Source: Bacillota bacterium (GTDB lineage: Bacteria > Bacillota_I > Bacilli_A > RF39 > UBA660). Taken from it: a stretch of DNA of 64,000 bases. The stretch is from NCBI GenBank assembly GCA_023430885.1, contig JAEYYH010000026.1, forward strand, positions 109,092-173,091, given 5' to 3'. Shown piece by piece: positions 32,440 to 42,815 of this stretch. The notes below the pieces were generated by a model. The model worked only from the letters and a program-made list of their open reading frames with translations, was not told where the DNA came from and did not search any database. Position 1 is the first letter of the stretch; each line of letters begins with the position of its first letter. The translations under genes and the position numbers were made by a program.

Positions 32440-35028
32440 ATGAAAGAAAATATAAAAAGTAAATTACATTATTTAATAGCACCGCTGCTTGTAGTAATTA
32501 CTTTTGTAATAATTATGATTATGAAAGGGGTACACCCATTTGGTACTAATTTAGTAGCAACTTTAAATATGGATGATGTTTATATTCCAGCCTATTATAA
32601 GCTATATGATATTTTACATGGCAATGCCAGCATTTTTTATGACTATAATCTTGGTGGTGGTACTAATATATTAGGAACACTTATTAGTAATGGATTATTA
32701 AGTCCTATATCTTGGTTAGTTTATTTCGTGTCCAGAAGCTACATTCCATTTTTTATGAGCTTTATAGTTTTATTAAAATTAATTCTAATAAGTATAACTT
32801 CTTATTATTCATTTGGAAAAATATTTAAAAATACTGGAAGATTTTATAACATATTATTTAGTTTAATTTACACTTTATCAGGCTATACTATTTTAATGTA
32901 TTCAAATATTATATGGCTAGAAAATATAGCGCTACTTCCGTTAATAGTTTTAGGCTTAAAACATATATTTGAGAATAAGAAAAGTAAATTATTTGTGATT
33001 TCTTTAGTATTAAGTTTGATTAATAATTATCAAATATCATTAGTTATTATATTTTTTATATTTATATATACTGCTTTATATATGTATTTTATAAATAAAA
33101 AAGATAAAAAAATTATAGCCACAAAGGTTATTTCTTACACATTTATATCATTACTTATTTCAGCATTTGCGATAATTCCTTGTATTATTCAGTCGGAAAG
33201 TAGTTATGTTATAAGCTCTAGCATAAATGATTCACATTTATTTGAAAAACTTATTTACTTCTTTCCAACAACTTTAATAATTATTTTATTTATAAAGCAA
33301 ATTTTAAATATGAAACATGATAAACAGTATTCTAAATTTTACTTATTTTTATTTATTTTAACTAGTATAGGAGTATTTGTTCCTAGTATTAGCAAAGTAC
33401 TAAACGGCGGAATATATTCTAATTTTCCTTTCAAATATGGATTTATTCCTATATTTGTGTTGATACTAGGTAGTATGCATTATTTAGATAATAACAAACA
33501 AATTTTCAAAAAGAAAGTTAATGAAATTTTTGCTTTTGTCACATATTTAATTTTAAATATATTTTTAATATATATATTTAGTACGTTCAAATATGTAGCA
33601 CTAGATAGTAATTTTAGTGTAGATATTGAGTATGCAAAACAGTTTGTGGCTTTATTTGTTATGTTTGTAGTAAATTTAATAATTATTTTTATAGCATTAT
33701 TAAATACAGAAAAATTAAAAAAATATTTATTAGTTTATAGTACTTGCGTAAGTATAATTATATTTGCATACTTTGCAGTTTCAATATCTTCAGTAACATC
33801 TATAAAAAATATAAATGAAATTAGTAAGAATATTTCAACAAAGGAAGACAGTCTATATCGATATAAAGATAATACTTTATCTCTTTGTGCAAATTATTCT
33901 GAACTTCTTCTGGTACCGTCAAATTCAAGTTTTACCAATGCTAGTTTAGAAAGCCAGTATAAGAGTTATTATCGTTTAGGATATCTAACTGAAGGTATAA
34001 GTAGTTATACTACTGGAGGAACTATTTTTTCAGATCTAATATTAGCTAATAAATATATTATAAGTTATCAAGAATTACCTGATAATTTATATAAATTAAT
34101 AAAACAGGACAATGGTACATACTATTATGAAAGTAAATATAATTTGTCATTTGCTATACCTTATTTTGGCAATACTTACAATGATTATGGTAGTTCAATA
34201 TTCAATTATCAAAATAATATATATAAAAAATTATTTAATGAAGAGGATAATATAATTGAAGTAAGTAAACCATCATTTGATTATAACAACATAAAAGTTA
34301 CAGAAGAAAATTATTATTATCCAACTGAATCTGGAGCATCTATAAATTTTAATGTTAATGTTAAAGAACTTAGTAACGTCTATATGAATTTAGATATAAA
34401 ATATGGAAATATTTATAAAATTTTAGTAAATGGAGAAGCTATAAAAAATCCTACACTTACAAATAGACAAAATAAAAGTTTTCCAATTTCAGATCAAACA
34501 ACTATATTATTAGGGCAATTTGAAAATCAAACAGTTAATGTGGAATTAAAGACAGAAGGAACTATTATTAATGATTATGAAATAGGTACTATAAACATTG
34601 ATAAATTTATAAATTTAGTAGAAGATAATAGGGAAGATATATCTATTACAACCGAAATGAGCACTATGAAAATTAACTATGATAATGCTAATAATAATAA
34701 GTCATTGCTATTACCTATAAATTATAGTGATGGATTTAGTATAACAAATAATGGTGAAAAAATAGTGTATACATCTAATTTTAATAATTACATATCAGTA
34801 GATTTGCAAGAAGGAGTTAATTATATAGTTATAAAATACAAACCTAAATATTTTGATTTAGGTCTATATATAACAATAATAAGTATTTTAATGTTTAACT
34901 TGTTTGTATATGTCAATAAAAAAATCAATTTTTTTAAGATGAAAAAATTAGTTACAACATTCTTAATAATATTTTATATTATTGAAATAATACTATTTTT
35001 CAAAGTATATATTTTATCTTTATTTTAA
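32440..35028 (+). CDS. yfhO: YfhO-family membrane protein
   Basis: 862 residues. About a dozen membrane helices in the first ~480 residues, one large extracytoplasmic domain (~480-805), and two C-terminal helices with a basic tail. The opening KGVHPFGTNLVATLNMDDVYIPAYYKLYDILHG and NLGGGTNILGT match the YfhO glycosyltransferase-C-like family. B. subtilis YfhO acts in glycosylation of lipoteichoic acid. The substrate here cannot be told. Own terminator; FemX-like gene downstream. Confidence 0.85.
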   Translation: MKENIKSKLHYLIAPLLVVITFVIIMIMKGVHPFGTNLVATLNMDDVYIPAYYKLYDILHGNASIFYDYNLGGGTNILGTLISNGLLSPISWLVYFVSRSYIPFFMSFIVLLKLILISITSYYSFGKIFKNTGRFYNILFSLIYTLSGYTILMYSNIIWLENIALLPLIVLGLKHIFENKKSKLFVISLVLSLINNYQISLVIIFFIFIYTALYMYFINKKDKKIIATKVISYTFISLLISAFAIIPCIIQSESSYVISSSINDSHLFEKLIYFFPTTLIIILFIKQILNMKHDKQYSKFYLFLFILTSIGVFVPSISKVLNGGIYSNFPFKYGFIPIFVLILGSMHYLDNNKQIFKKKVNEIFAFVTYLILNIFLIYIFSTFKYVALDSNFSVDIEYAKQFVALFVMFVVNLIIIFIALLNTEKLKKYLLVYSTCVSIIIFAYFAVSISSVTSIKNINEISKNISTKEDSLYRYKDNTLSLCANYSELLLVPSNSSFTNASLESQYKSYYRLGYLTEGISSYTTGGTIFSDLILANKYIISYQELPDNLYKLIKQDNGTYYYESKYNLSFAIPYFGNTYNDYGSSIFNYQNNIYKKLFNEEDNIIEVSKPSFDYNNIKVTEENYYYPTESGASINFNVNVKELSNVYMNLDIKYGNIYKILVNGEAIKNPTLTNRQNKSFPISDQTTILLGQFENQTVNVELKTEGTIINDYEIGTINIDKFINLVEDNREDISITTEMSTMKINYDNANNNKSLLLPINYSDGFSITNNGEKIVYTSNFNNYISVDLQEGVNYIVIKYKPKYFDLGLYITIISILMFNLFVYVNKKINFFKMKKLVTTFLIIFYIIEIILFFKVYILSLF

Positions 35029-35049
35029 AAAGAGCTTAGCTCTTTTTTA
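35027..35049 (+). terminator. Intrinsic terminator
   Basis: AAAAAGAGC / GCTCTTTTT stem with TTA loop, at the yfhO stop codon. Confidence 0.8.
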
Positions 35050-35150
35050 TATATAATGGTCTTTATTCATTAAAAGGGATTTTATCTATCTTCTTGTTAA
35101 AACTATTAATATATGATAAACTTATATCAGTTTAAAAGGAATGATAAAAG

Positions 35151-36431
35151 ATGGAATTTGTAACAAATATTGAAGAAAAAGAATATGAAAAGTTTGTTAG
35201 TAAGAATAAAAAATCACATTTTATGCAAAGTTATTATTGGGGTGAAGTAATGAAATATAAAAATTTCACTCCGCATTATGTAGGTATAAAGGAAAATGGA
35301 ACTCTTGTAGCAACCGCCTTGCTTTTGGAAAAGAAAATGTTTAAAAAATTAAGCTATTTTTACTGTCCAAGAGGTTATATCATGGATTATAGTAATTATG
35401 CTTTACTTGAAAAATTTACTATTGAACTAATAAATTATGCTAAAAAGAATCATGCTATATATATTAAAATTGATCCGGATATAAAAAGACACAATTTAGA
35501 TGTTGATGGTAATATAGATACTTCTTATAATAATTATGCTCTTATGGAAGAACTTAATAAATTAGGTTATAAACATAAAGGATTTAATACAGAATTTGTT
35601 AATGAGCAACCGAGATTTACTTTTAGATTAAATCTTGAAGATGATTTTGAAAATATATATTCTAGAATGCATGCAACGACAAGAAAAATATTAAATAAGA
35701 AAAATCAATATGATTTAACAACTTATGTCGGTACTATTAAAGACATTCCTGACTTCTATATTACTATGGAGGAGACTGCTGAAAGAGAAGGACTTGCATG
35801 TAATCCAATAAAGTATTATGAAGAATTCTATCAAATATTAAATGAACACGGTATGAGTGATATTTATGTTGTTAAAGCAGATATAGGTAAATTAAAAAAT
35901 ATCTATCAAAGCAAAATAGATGAGTTGAATAAAGATATTAAAGATTTAGAAACAAAATCTTTTGGTAATAAACAAAAAACTGAAAATAAAATAAGTGAAT
36001 ACAAAAATGAAATAGGTAAAGTACAAAAGGATTTTGATTTAGTTAACTCTATTAAAGATGAGGAAGTAGTTTTATCTTCTATCATTACAGTTAAATATAA
36101 TGATAAAGTATGGACAATTCATGGTGGTAATACAACTTTACTTCGCAATTTAAATTCTAATTACTGGTTATATTATACTATTATTAAAGATGCACATGAT
36201 AATGGTTATAAGGTTATAGATTTCTTTGGAACTAGTGGTATAGCTAATCCAGATAAATCAAATCCTGTATATGGAATTCATAATTTTAAAAAACGTTTAG
36301 GTGGAGAATATACTGAATTTATTGGTGAATATGATTTAGTATGTAATAAGCTTATGTATGATCTTTATAATTTGATTATTCCAATACGTAGAAAGATTGT
36401 GAAGACAAAGTTAAAAAAGAAAGGTAATTAG
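35151..36431 (+). CDS. FemX/FemAB-family peptidoglycan branching enzyme
   Basis: 426 residues, typical length. The two GNAT-like subdomains show MQSYYWGEVMKYKN near the N-terminus and WTIHGGNTTLL, GYKVIDFFGTSGIANPDKSNPVYGIHNFKKRLGGEYTEFIGEYDLV near the C-terminus. A Lys/Glu-rich coiled-coil arm lies at ~248-300, as in FemA/FemX. These enzymes add amino acids from aminoacyl-tRNA to the lipid II stem peptide. One base separates it from the MurJ-like gene, so they form one operon. Which residue is added is not visible. Confidence 0.88.
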   Translation: MEFVTNIEEKEYEKFVSKNKKSHFMQSYYWGEVMKYKNFTPHYVGIKENGTLVATALLLEKKMFKKLSYFYCPRGYIMDYSNYALLEKFTIELINYAKKNHAIYIKIDPDIKRHNLDVDGNIDTSYNNYALMEELNKLGYKHKGFNTEFVNEQPRFTFRLNLEDDFENIYSRMHATTRKILNKKNQYDLTTYVGTIKDIPDFYITMEETAEREGLACNPIKYYEEFYQILNEHGMSDIYVVKADIGKLKNIYQSKIDELNKDIKDLETKSFGNKQKTENKISEYKNEIGKVQKDFDLVNSIKDEEVVLSSIITVKYNDKVWTIHGGNTTLLRNLNSNYWLYYTIIKDAHDNGYKVIDFFGTSGIANPDKSNPVYGIHNFKKRLGGEYTEFIGEYDLVCNKLMYDLYNLIIPIRRKIVKTKLKKKGN

Positions 36432-36432
36432 T

Positions 36433-38052
36433 ATGAAAAAAAGTAATTTTTTAAATGGTGCTATTATTGCTACAGCAGGTATTATCATATGTAAAATAAT
36501 AGGATTAGTATATGTAATACCTTTCTATGCAATGATAGGAACAGCTGGTGGAACTTTATATAGTTATGCTTACTCTATATACGCAATATTTTTAAGTTTA
36601 TCAACAAGTGGAATACCCGTTGCTATGAGTAAAATAGTTAGTGAATATAATACTTTAGGACAGTATCACACCAAAGAAAAGGCTTTTAAAGTTGGTTCTA
36701 CTTTAATAATAGGATTAGGTATTTTAGGATTTGCACTACTTACAATCTTTGCTCCAACTATTGCTACTATATTAAAAGGCGGAGTAGAGGGTGGTGCTAC
36801 ACAAGCTCAAATAACTTTAGTTGTTAGAGTAGTTGCTTCAGCTCTTCTTATAGTACCTTTATTTAGTGTCACTCGTGGATATTTACAAGGGCACAAAATG
36901 ATCGCAACTGCTAGTATTTCTAATGTATTAGAACAACTAGTTAGAGTTTTTGCTCTTCTAGGTGGTAGTTATTTAGTAATTAAAGTATTTCATCTATCAA
37001 CTACACTTGCAGTATGCGTAGCTGTTTTCTCAGCAACAATTGGTGCATTAGTTGGTTATTCTTATGTTAATCATCGTATTCGCAAAAATAGAAGTGAGTT
37101 CAATAAAAGCGCTGAACTAAAGCCAGAAGAAAAATCAGTAACGGGCAAACAAATATTAAAAAAGATTTTAATGTATGCTATCCCATTTGTTATGATAGAT
37201 TTAATAGATTCCGCTTATGTTGTAGTTGATTCTGTTAGTATAGTAAGAACACTTACTAGTTTAGGAATGTCTGCAGATAATGCTGAAATAGTACTTTCTT
37301 CTATAGCAACATGGGCAACTAAACTTGATATGATAGTAATATCTGTAGCAATTGGATTTGTAACAAGTTTAATTCCACATATAACAAGTAGTTTTGTTAA
37401 AAATGATATGGAAGGCGTTAATAGAAAGTATAAACAAGCCTTAGAAATGCTGCTATTAATAGTAATACCTCTTACATTTGGACTTGCTTTTTTAGCTAGT
37501 CCAATATGGACAGTATTCTATAGTTATAACTCTTTAAGTATAAGTGTCTTTACTTTATATGCTTTCCAAGCTCTTACTTATTCACTTCACTGGTTATTAA
37601 TAAATTTACTACAATCACTTAACAAAAGTAAGGTTACTTTAATAACGTTGCTTACTGCACTTGGTGTCAAAATTATATTAAATGTACCAGCAATGAAGTA
37701 TTTGCCACTTATTGGAATACCAGCATATCAAGGTTCAACAATAGTTACTTTAACAGTACAAATAGGTATGATAATATTTATATTATTATATTTACATAAA
37801 AAATTTAAACTTAATTTAAAAGGTATTAAAGGTAACTTAGTTAAGATATTATTTAGTGGGCTTACTATGGTTGGAGTATTATTTATTTTAACAAAGTTTA
37901 TAGATATTAATACTACTACAAAATTATCTTCACTATTAGTAGTAATTATATATGCTGCTGTAGGAGGAATTGTTTATTTAGGCCTTACTTATAAATTTGG
38001 CCTTTTAGATAAATTTATTAAAGTTTTAAAAAGTAAAAGACAAGAAAATTAA
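36433..38052 (+). CDS. murJ: Lipid II flippase MurJ-like (SpoVB/YtgP family, MOP superfamily)
   Basis: 539 residues, 14 predicted membrane helices. FLNGAIIATAGIIICKIIGLVYVIPFYAMIG at the N-terminus and SGIPVAMSKIVSEYN are typical of the YtgP/SpoVB group. B. subtilis YtgP is the MurJ that flips lipid II; SpoVB is the sporulation paralogue. Position directly after the FemX-like gene supports a peptidoglycan role. Housekeeping MurJ versus SpoVB cannot be decided from one copy. Confidence 0.85.
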   Translation: MKKSNFLNGAIIATAGIIICKIIGLVYVIPFYAMIGTAGGTLYSYAYSIYAIFLSLSTSGIPVAMSKIVSEYNTLGQYHTKEKAFKVGSTLIIGLGILGFALLTIFAPTIATILKGGVEGGATQAQITLVVRVVASALLIVPLFSVTRGYLQGHKMIATASISNVLEQLVRVFALLGGSYLVIKVFHLSTTLAVCVAVFSATIGALVGYSYVNHRIRKNRSEFNKSAELKPEEKSVTGKQILKKILMYAIPFVMIDLIDSAYVVVDSVSIVRTLTSLGMSADNAEIVLSSIATWATKLDMIVISVAIGFVTSLIPHITSSFVKNDMEGVNRKYKQALEMLLLIVIPLTFGLAFLASPIWTVFYSYNSLSISVFTLYAFQALTYSLHWLLINLLQSLNKSKVTLITLLTALGVKIILNVPAMKYLPLIGIPAYQGSTIVTLTVQIGMIIFILLYLHKKFKLNLKGIKGNLVKILFSGLTMVGVLFILTKFIDINTTTKLSSLLVVIIYAAVGGIVYLGLTYKFGLLDKFIKVLKSKRQEN

Positions 38053-38075
38053 CCTTTACAAAAGGCTGTTAATTA
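38047..38075 (+). terminator. Possible weak terminator
   Basis: AATTAAC-CTTT / AAAG-(GCT)-GTTAATT hairpin at the murJ-like stop codon; the T-rich tract after it is interrupted. Confidence 0.4.
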
Positions 38076-38097
38076 TCTTGCTTTTCTTTTATAAACA

Positions 38098-38126
38098 TTG
38101 ACTTATAAGCATAAAACATTTAAAAT
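38098..38126 (+). promoter_or_regulatory. SigA-type promoter of asnB
   Basis: TTGACT at 38098-38103 and TAAAAT at 38121-38126, spacer 17. Confidence 0.6.
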
Positions 38127-38161
38127 GTTTAGTATGTAGAAACATGTTTGGAGGAAATTTT

Positions 38162-40000
38162 ATGTGTGGATTATGTGGCTTTATAGATAAAACAAAGAAA
38201 AAAGAAAAAGATGCTGTCATCAAAGAAATGGCTAGTAAAATATTACATAGAGGACCTGATAGTGAAGGAGTATATACTGATAATGATATTGCTATTGCTT
38301 TTAGACGCCTTAGTATAATTGACCTTGCTGGTGGTAGTCAACCAATTTATAATGAAAAAAAAGATAAATTAATATTTTTTAATGGTGAAATATACAATTA
38401 TCAAAAATTAAGAAAAGATTTAGAGAATAAAAAACATAAATTTACTACTAACACTGATACTGAAGTAATATTACATGGATATGAAGAGTATGGTGAAAAT
38501 ATAGTAGATCAGTTAAGAGGAATGTTTGCTTTTGTTATTTGGGATACTAAGACAAAAAAAATGTTTGGAGCTAGAGATCCATTTGGGATTAAACCACTTT
38601 ATTATTATCAAACTAAAGATACATTTATGTGGGGGTCTGAAATTAAGACATTTTTAGCAAATCCTCATTTTAAAAAAGAATTAAATAAAGAAGCTTTAAG
38701 ACCATATTTAACATTCCAATTTTCTTCAATGGAGGAGACTTTCTTTAAAGGAGTTAAGAAATTAGCACCAGGACATTGTTTCACTTATGAAAAAGGAAAA
38801 ATGGAAATAAGAGAGTTTTGGGATGTTCATTTTAATGCTGATTACTCAAAAACAATTGAAGACTTTATTCCTGAAATAAACAAAGTTATGGAAGACTCAG
38901 TAGAGCATCATAAAATAAGTGATGTTAAAGTCGGTTCATTTTTATCAGGTGGTGTAGATTCTAGTTATCTTGCTGCTAAATTAATGCCAAATAATACATT
39001 CTCAGTAGGTTTTGCAAGAGAACACTTCAGCGAAATAGACCAAGCTAGAGATTTATCTAAATTATTAGATATTGAAAATATTAACAGGACGATAACGCCA
39101 GAAGAATTCTTTGATAAATTGCCTGATATAATGTATCATTCTGACGAACCACACGCTAACTTATCAGCAGTGCCTTTATATTTTTTATCTGAAATAACTA
39201 GACCATATGTAACTGTTGTTCTTTCAGGAGAAGGTGCTGATGAAGTATTTGGGGGTAATGATACTTACAGTATTAATGATAGAGATAGAAAATATCGCAA
39301 ATTACCTAAATGTTTAAGACATATGGTAGGTAAAATAGCATTTAATGCTTCATGGTTTCATGGCCGTAAATTCTTAATTAAGAATGGTCTTTCACCAGAA
39401 GAATACTATGCTGGTAATGCCTTTATCTTTAACGAGAATGAAAAAGATAAAGTATTACAACCTAAATATTTAAAAGGTAAAATGTGGTATGAGATAACAA
39501 ATCCAATTTATGAAAAAGTAAAAGATAAAGACGATGTTACAAAAATGAAATATCTTGATATTCATTTATGGCTTCCAGAAGATTTACTTCTTAAAGCAGA
39601 TAAAATGACAATGGCTCATTCTATTGAGCTAAGGGTACCATTCTTAGATAAAGAAGTAATGAAACTTGCTGAAACTATACCAGTAGAATATGAAATAAAG
39701 AATAATACGACAAAGTATATCTTTAGACAAGCTGCTAATGAAGTTTTGCCAGAAGAGTGGGCAACACGTCCTAAATGGGGATTCCCTGTACCATTTCATT
39801 ATTGGATAAGAGAAGATAAATTTTATAATATGGTAAAAGAAACATTCTCAATGAAGTTTGTTAATGAATTCTTTAAACAAGATTATTTATTAAAAATGCT
39901 TGAAGATCATAAAAATGAAAAGAAACAAAATGGTCGTAAGATATATGTAATATATACATTCTTATTATGGTATAAAGTATACTTTATTGATCAAAAATAA
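38162..40000 (+). CDS. asnB: Asparagine synthetase B-type amidotransferase
   Basis: 612 residues from ATG 38162, chosen because GGAGG precedes it and it makes Cys2 the N-terminal nucleophile (MCGLCGF); an upstream ATG at 38144 would bury that Cys. N-terminal class II glutaminase domain (~2-210, with RGPDSEG, NGEIYNY, GMFAFVIWD) and C-terminal synthetase domain with the PP-loop SGGVDSS. Makes Asn from Asp and Gln, but members of this family also amidate cell-wall residues (AsnH on D-Asp bridges in Lactococcus, AsnB on mDAP in Bacillus). The wall-synthesis neighbours make that role possible here. Confidence 0.9.
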   Translation: MCGLCGFIDKTKKKEKDAVIKEMASKILHRGPDSEGVYTDNDIAIAFRRLSIIDLAGGSQPIYNEKKDKLIFFNGEIYNYQKLRKDLENKKHKFTTNTDTEVILHGYEEYGENIVDQLRGMFAFVIWDTKTKKMFGARDPFGIKPLYYYQTKDTFMWGSEIKTFLANPHFKKELNKEALRPYLTFQFSSMEETFFKGVKKLAPGHCFTYEKGKMEIREFWDVHFNADYSKTIEDFIPEINKVMEDSVEHHKISDVKVGSFLSGGVDSSYLAAKLMPNNTFSVGFAREHFSEIDQARDLSKLLDIENINRTITPEEFFDKLPDIMYHSDEPHANLSAVPLYFLSEITRPYVTVVLSGEGADEVFGGNDTYSINDRDRKYRKLPKCLRHMVGKIAFNASWFHGRKFLIKNGLSPEEYYAGNAFIFNENEKDKVLQPKYLKGKMWYEITNPIYEKVKDKDDVTKMKYLDIHLWLPEDLLLKADKMTMAHSIELRVPFLDKEVMKLAETIPVEYEIKNNTTKYIFRQAANEVLPEEWATRPKWGFPVPFHYWIREDKFYNMVKETFSMKFVNEFFKQDYLLKMLEDHKNEKKQNGRKIYVIYTFLLWYKVYFIDQK

Positions 40001-40013
40001 TAATTATTCTATT

Positions 40014-40046
40014 AACACAATGAAAATATAATCATTGTGTTTTTTA
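40014..40046 (+). terminator. Intrinsic terminator of asnB
   Basis: AACACAATGA / TCATTGTGTT stem with an eight-base loop and T-run. Confidence 0.85.
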
Positions 40047-40198
40047 TTTATCATTTATAATATATTTAACAAGATATATAAATTATAATTATTATTTCTT
40101 AAAAGACCAATATAAGACATGTATAGACATGCCTTTTTATTGTTAAAAGATATGATTTATGATACAATGAATTAAAGTAAATAAAGGAAAGTGAAAGT

Positions 40199-41377
40199 AT
40201 GTATAGAAAAACTTATTTAGAAGTAAATGAAGATTATTTAAAAGGAAACGTTGAAAATATTATATTAAATTATCCTAAATTTGATTATTATTTTGGTGTA
40301 GTAAAAGCAAATGCTTATGGACATGGGGAACATATAGTTAATGCCTTAATTGAAGGGGGCATAAACTATTTAGCAGTTTCTTCTTTAGATGAAGCTTTAA
40401 GTGTAAGAAATTATAATAAAGATATTCCAATTCTTTGTTTTGGATATATAGATATTAGTGATTTAGATATCGCTATTGATAATGATATAACAGTCACTAT
40501 AATCTCTTATGATTATTTTAAGTTACTTATTGGTTCTAAGGTGAAAAATGGCTTAAAAGCTCATTTAAAGCTTAATACTGGCATGAATAGAATCGGAGTA
40601 AACAATAAAGAAGAAGTTAAGGAAATTATTGATACTTTAAATGAATCTAATATAGAACTAGAAGGTATTTATACTCATTATGCTACTAATGGTGTAATTG
40701 ATGTATACTGGGATAGACAAACTGCTAAATTTGAAGAATTAACAAGTTTAATAGATTTAAAAAAGATAAAGATAGTACATTTATATAGTTCACTTCCTCT
40801 TGTTAAACACGATAAACAAAAATATGCTAATGGAGTAAGACTTGGGGTAGTTATGTATGGCTATTCATCAAGTGTTAAAGAGCCTACTGGGATTAAAGAA
40901 AAAATATTTGAAGTTAAAAAGTACTTTAATACTCATGGTGAAAAAATTAGTAAAACAAATATGAGTAATGACTTAAAACTTAGGAAAGCATTTGATTTAT
41001 ATAGTGAAGTAATTAATGTAAATTATATTCATGCTGGTGAAGCTGTAGGATATAAAGCAGCATATATTCCAGATAAAGATACTTTTATTGCAACTGTATC
41101 AATTGGTCATGCTGATGGGGTTACTAAGTATTATGAGTATGTAAAAATAAATAACAAAAAATATCCTATAGTGGCTTTATGTATGGATGCTATAATGGTA
41201 AGAGTTGATGACACGGTCAAAGTACATGATAAAGTTTTATTAATAGGTGATGGTATATCTATGACAAGTATTGCTAATGATAGTGAAATAAGTATTCATC
41301 AAGCTTTAGTAAGTATAACTAATAGAGTACCTAGAATACATATCAGAAACGGTCAAAAAACAGAAATTAAATATTAA
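40199..41377 (+). CDS. alr: Alanine racemase-family PLP enzyme
   Basis: 392 residues, fold-type III racemase. Lys36 in VVKANAYGHG is the PLP lysine; Tyr285 in AVGYKAAY is the catalytic base from the C-terminal domain; LNTGMNRIGV and CMDAIMVRVDD are also typical. Normally converts L-Ala to D-Ala for peptidoglycan. The next gene, 12 bases away, is a D-aspartate-ligase-type ATP-grasp enzyme, so a different D-amino acid cannot be excluded. Region ~215-265 contains an insertion of charged residues. GGAAAGTG ribosome site. Confidence 0.87.
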   Translation: MYRKTYLEVNEDYLKGNVENIILNYPKFDYYFGVVKANAYGHGEHIVNALIEGGINYLAVSSLDEALSVRNYNKDIPILCFGYIDISDLDIAIDNDITVTIISYDYFKLLIGSKVKNGLKAHLKLNTGMNRIGVNNKEEVKEIIDTLNESNIELEGIYTHYATNGVIDVYWDRQTAKFEELTSLIDLKKIKIVHLYSSLPLVKHDKQKYANGVRLGVVMYGYSSSVKEPTGIKEKIFEVKKYFNTHGEKISKTNMSNDLKLRKAFDLYSEVINVNYIHAGEAVGYKAAYIPDKDTFIATVSIGHADGVTKYYEYVKINNKKYPIVALCMDAIMVRVDDTVKVHDKVLLIGDGISMTSIANDSEISIHQALVSITNRVPRIHIRNGQKTEIKY

Positions 41378-41389
41378 GGAAGCGATTTT

Positions 41390-42607
41390 ATGGATTTTAT
41401 ATTATTAATAGTAGGAATGGACGCTAATGCATATTATATGGCAAGATGCTATCATGAAAAGTATGGTAAAAAAGCCTATTTAATAGGGAAAAATCCTATT
41501 TGGTTTACAAGTCTGAGTAGTATTGTTGAGGCTTCATATTTTCCAAATATATGGAAAGAAGAAAGCTTTTTAGAAATACTTAATGAATTTTATGAAGAAC
41601 ATAAAGATAAGAAAATAGTTTTAATAAGTTCAACAGAAAATTATATAACAATGATATCTAAAAATAAGGATAGTTTAAAAGATAAGTTCTTATTTAATTA
41701 TCCTAAATCAGAGTTAATAGATATTATTGTTAATAAAGAATTATTTTATAAGACTTATACTGATAACAGTATTATAGAAATTCCTAAGACTCTTTATTAT
41801 GACTGCTCAAAGGATAAAAGTATAGAAGTAAACTTTATGTATCCAATTATTGTAAAAGCAGCAGATGTTGTGTCTTATCGTCAGATAGAATTTGATGGTA
41901 AGAAAAAAATATATAAAGTTAATTCTAAAGTAGAACTAGATGAAGTAATAAAGAACATTAAAGATGGCGGTTATAAAAGTACTTTAATAGTTCAAGAATA
42001 TATTCCAGGTGATGATAGTCATTTATTTGATAGTGTTATATATTCGGATAGAAATGGTAAAGTAAAAAGAATAACTTTTGCTCAAATAGGGCTTCAGGAA
42101 CATGCTTACAATTTAGTAGGTAATGCAGCTGTTCTAATTAATGGTTATAATCAGTTTGGTAATACAGATAAAACCATTAAGATGATTAAAGATTTTGCGG
42201 AAAGTATTGGTTATACAGGATATGCTGAATTTGATCTTAAGTATGACAGTAGGGATAATAAATTTAAAGTACTTGAAATCAATCCAAGACAAGGCAGATC
42301 AAGCTATTATTTAACTCCTGCTGGATGTAATCTAGTAGAATTATTAGTAAAAGACTTAGTAGAAAATGAAAAATTAGAATATGAAATATTAGATAAAGAG
42401 GTAATGCTTTCTTTCGTACCTAAGGGAATAATAAAGAATTATATAGTAAATGAAGAATATAGAAAAAAAGCGTTAAGTATGTGGAAAGAACATGTTGACC
42501 CAATGAAGTATAATAAAGATCTTAACTTACATAGAAGTTATACTTTATTTAGAAAAAGTTTAAGATATTATGAAGATTATAAACACGGATATTGGGAAAA
42601 TAAATAA
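41390..42607 (+). CDS. ATP-grasp ligase, D-aspartate ligase (Asl) family
   Basis: 405 residues. Distinctive stretches are VGMDANAYYMARCYHEKYG at the N-terminus, KAADVVSYRQIEFDGKKK, VQEYIPGDDSHLF, GYTGYAEFDLKYDSRDNKFKVLEINPRQGRSS. This pattern closely resembles Asl of Enterococcus faecium, which joins D-Asp to the Lys side chain of peptidoglycan precursors. The metal/ATP ligands E and N of EINPRQG are intact. Probably co-transcribed with the racemase. The D-amino acid used is inferred, not proven. Confidence 0.82.
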   Translation: MDFILLIVGMDANAYYMARCYHEKYGKKAYLIGKNPIWFTSLSSIVEASYFPNIWKEESFLEILNEFYEEHKDKKIVLISSTENYITMISKNKDSLKDKFLFNYPKSELIDIIVNKELFYKTYTDNSIIEIPKTLYYDCSKDKSIEVNFMYPIIVKAADVVSYRQIEFDGKKKIYKVNSKVELDEVIKNIKDGGYKSTLIVQEYIPGDDSHLFDSVIYSDRNGKVKRITFAQIGLQEHAYNLVGNAAVLINGYNQFGNTDKTIKMIKDFAESIGYTGYAEFDLKYDSRDNKFKVLEINPRQGRSSYYLTPAGCNLVELLVKDLVENEKLEYEILDKEVMLSFVPKGIIKNYIVNEEYRKKALSMWKEHVDPMKYNKDLNLHRSYTLFRKSLRYYEDYKHGYWENK

Positions 42608-42630
42608 GCTATTATTAGCTTGTTTTATTT
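42603..42630 (+). terminator. Intrinsic terminator
   Basis: AAGCTA / TAGCTT stem with TTAT loop and T-rich tail at the ligase stop. The rest of the gap to sepF (to 42815) is AT-rich, with a second weak hairpin (42665-42697) and a TAAAAT -10 before sepF; no gene seen. Confidence 0.65.
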
Positions 42631-42815
42631 TCAAAATATTAAAATAGCAATTATATAAATAATAGCGAAATAAGATATTTAAAACATATCGCTTTATTTT
42701 AAATTATAAAGTATAATAATATTGTATAAAAAAGATAAAAAACTTTTATTTTTTTTAGAAATGTGGTAAAATCTATATAGAATGCTAAAGTGGCAATAAT
42801 AGGGGAGGAATAAAA

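Noticed and set aside
40047..40198. Gap between asnB and the racemase gene, with a repeated AGACATG at 40116-40134
   Set aside because: Only a short direct repeat and AT-rich promoter-like sequence (TTGTTA ... TACAAT) are seen; no gene or stable RNA structure.
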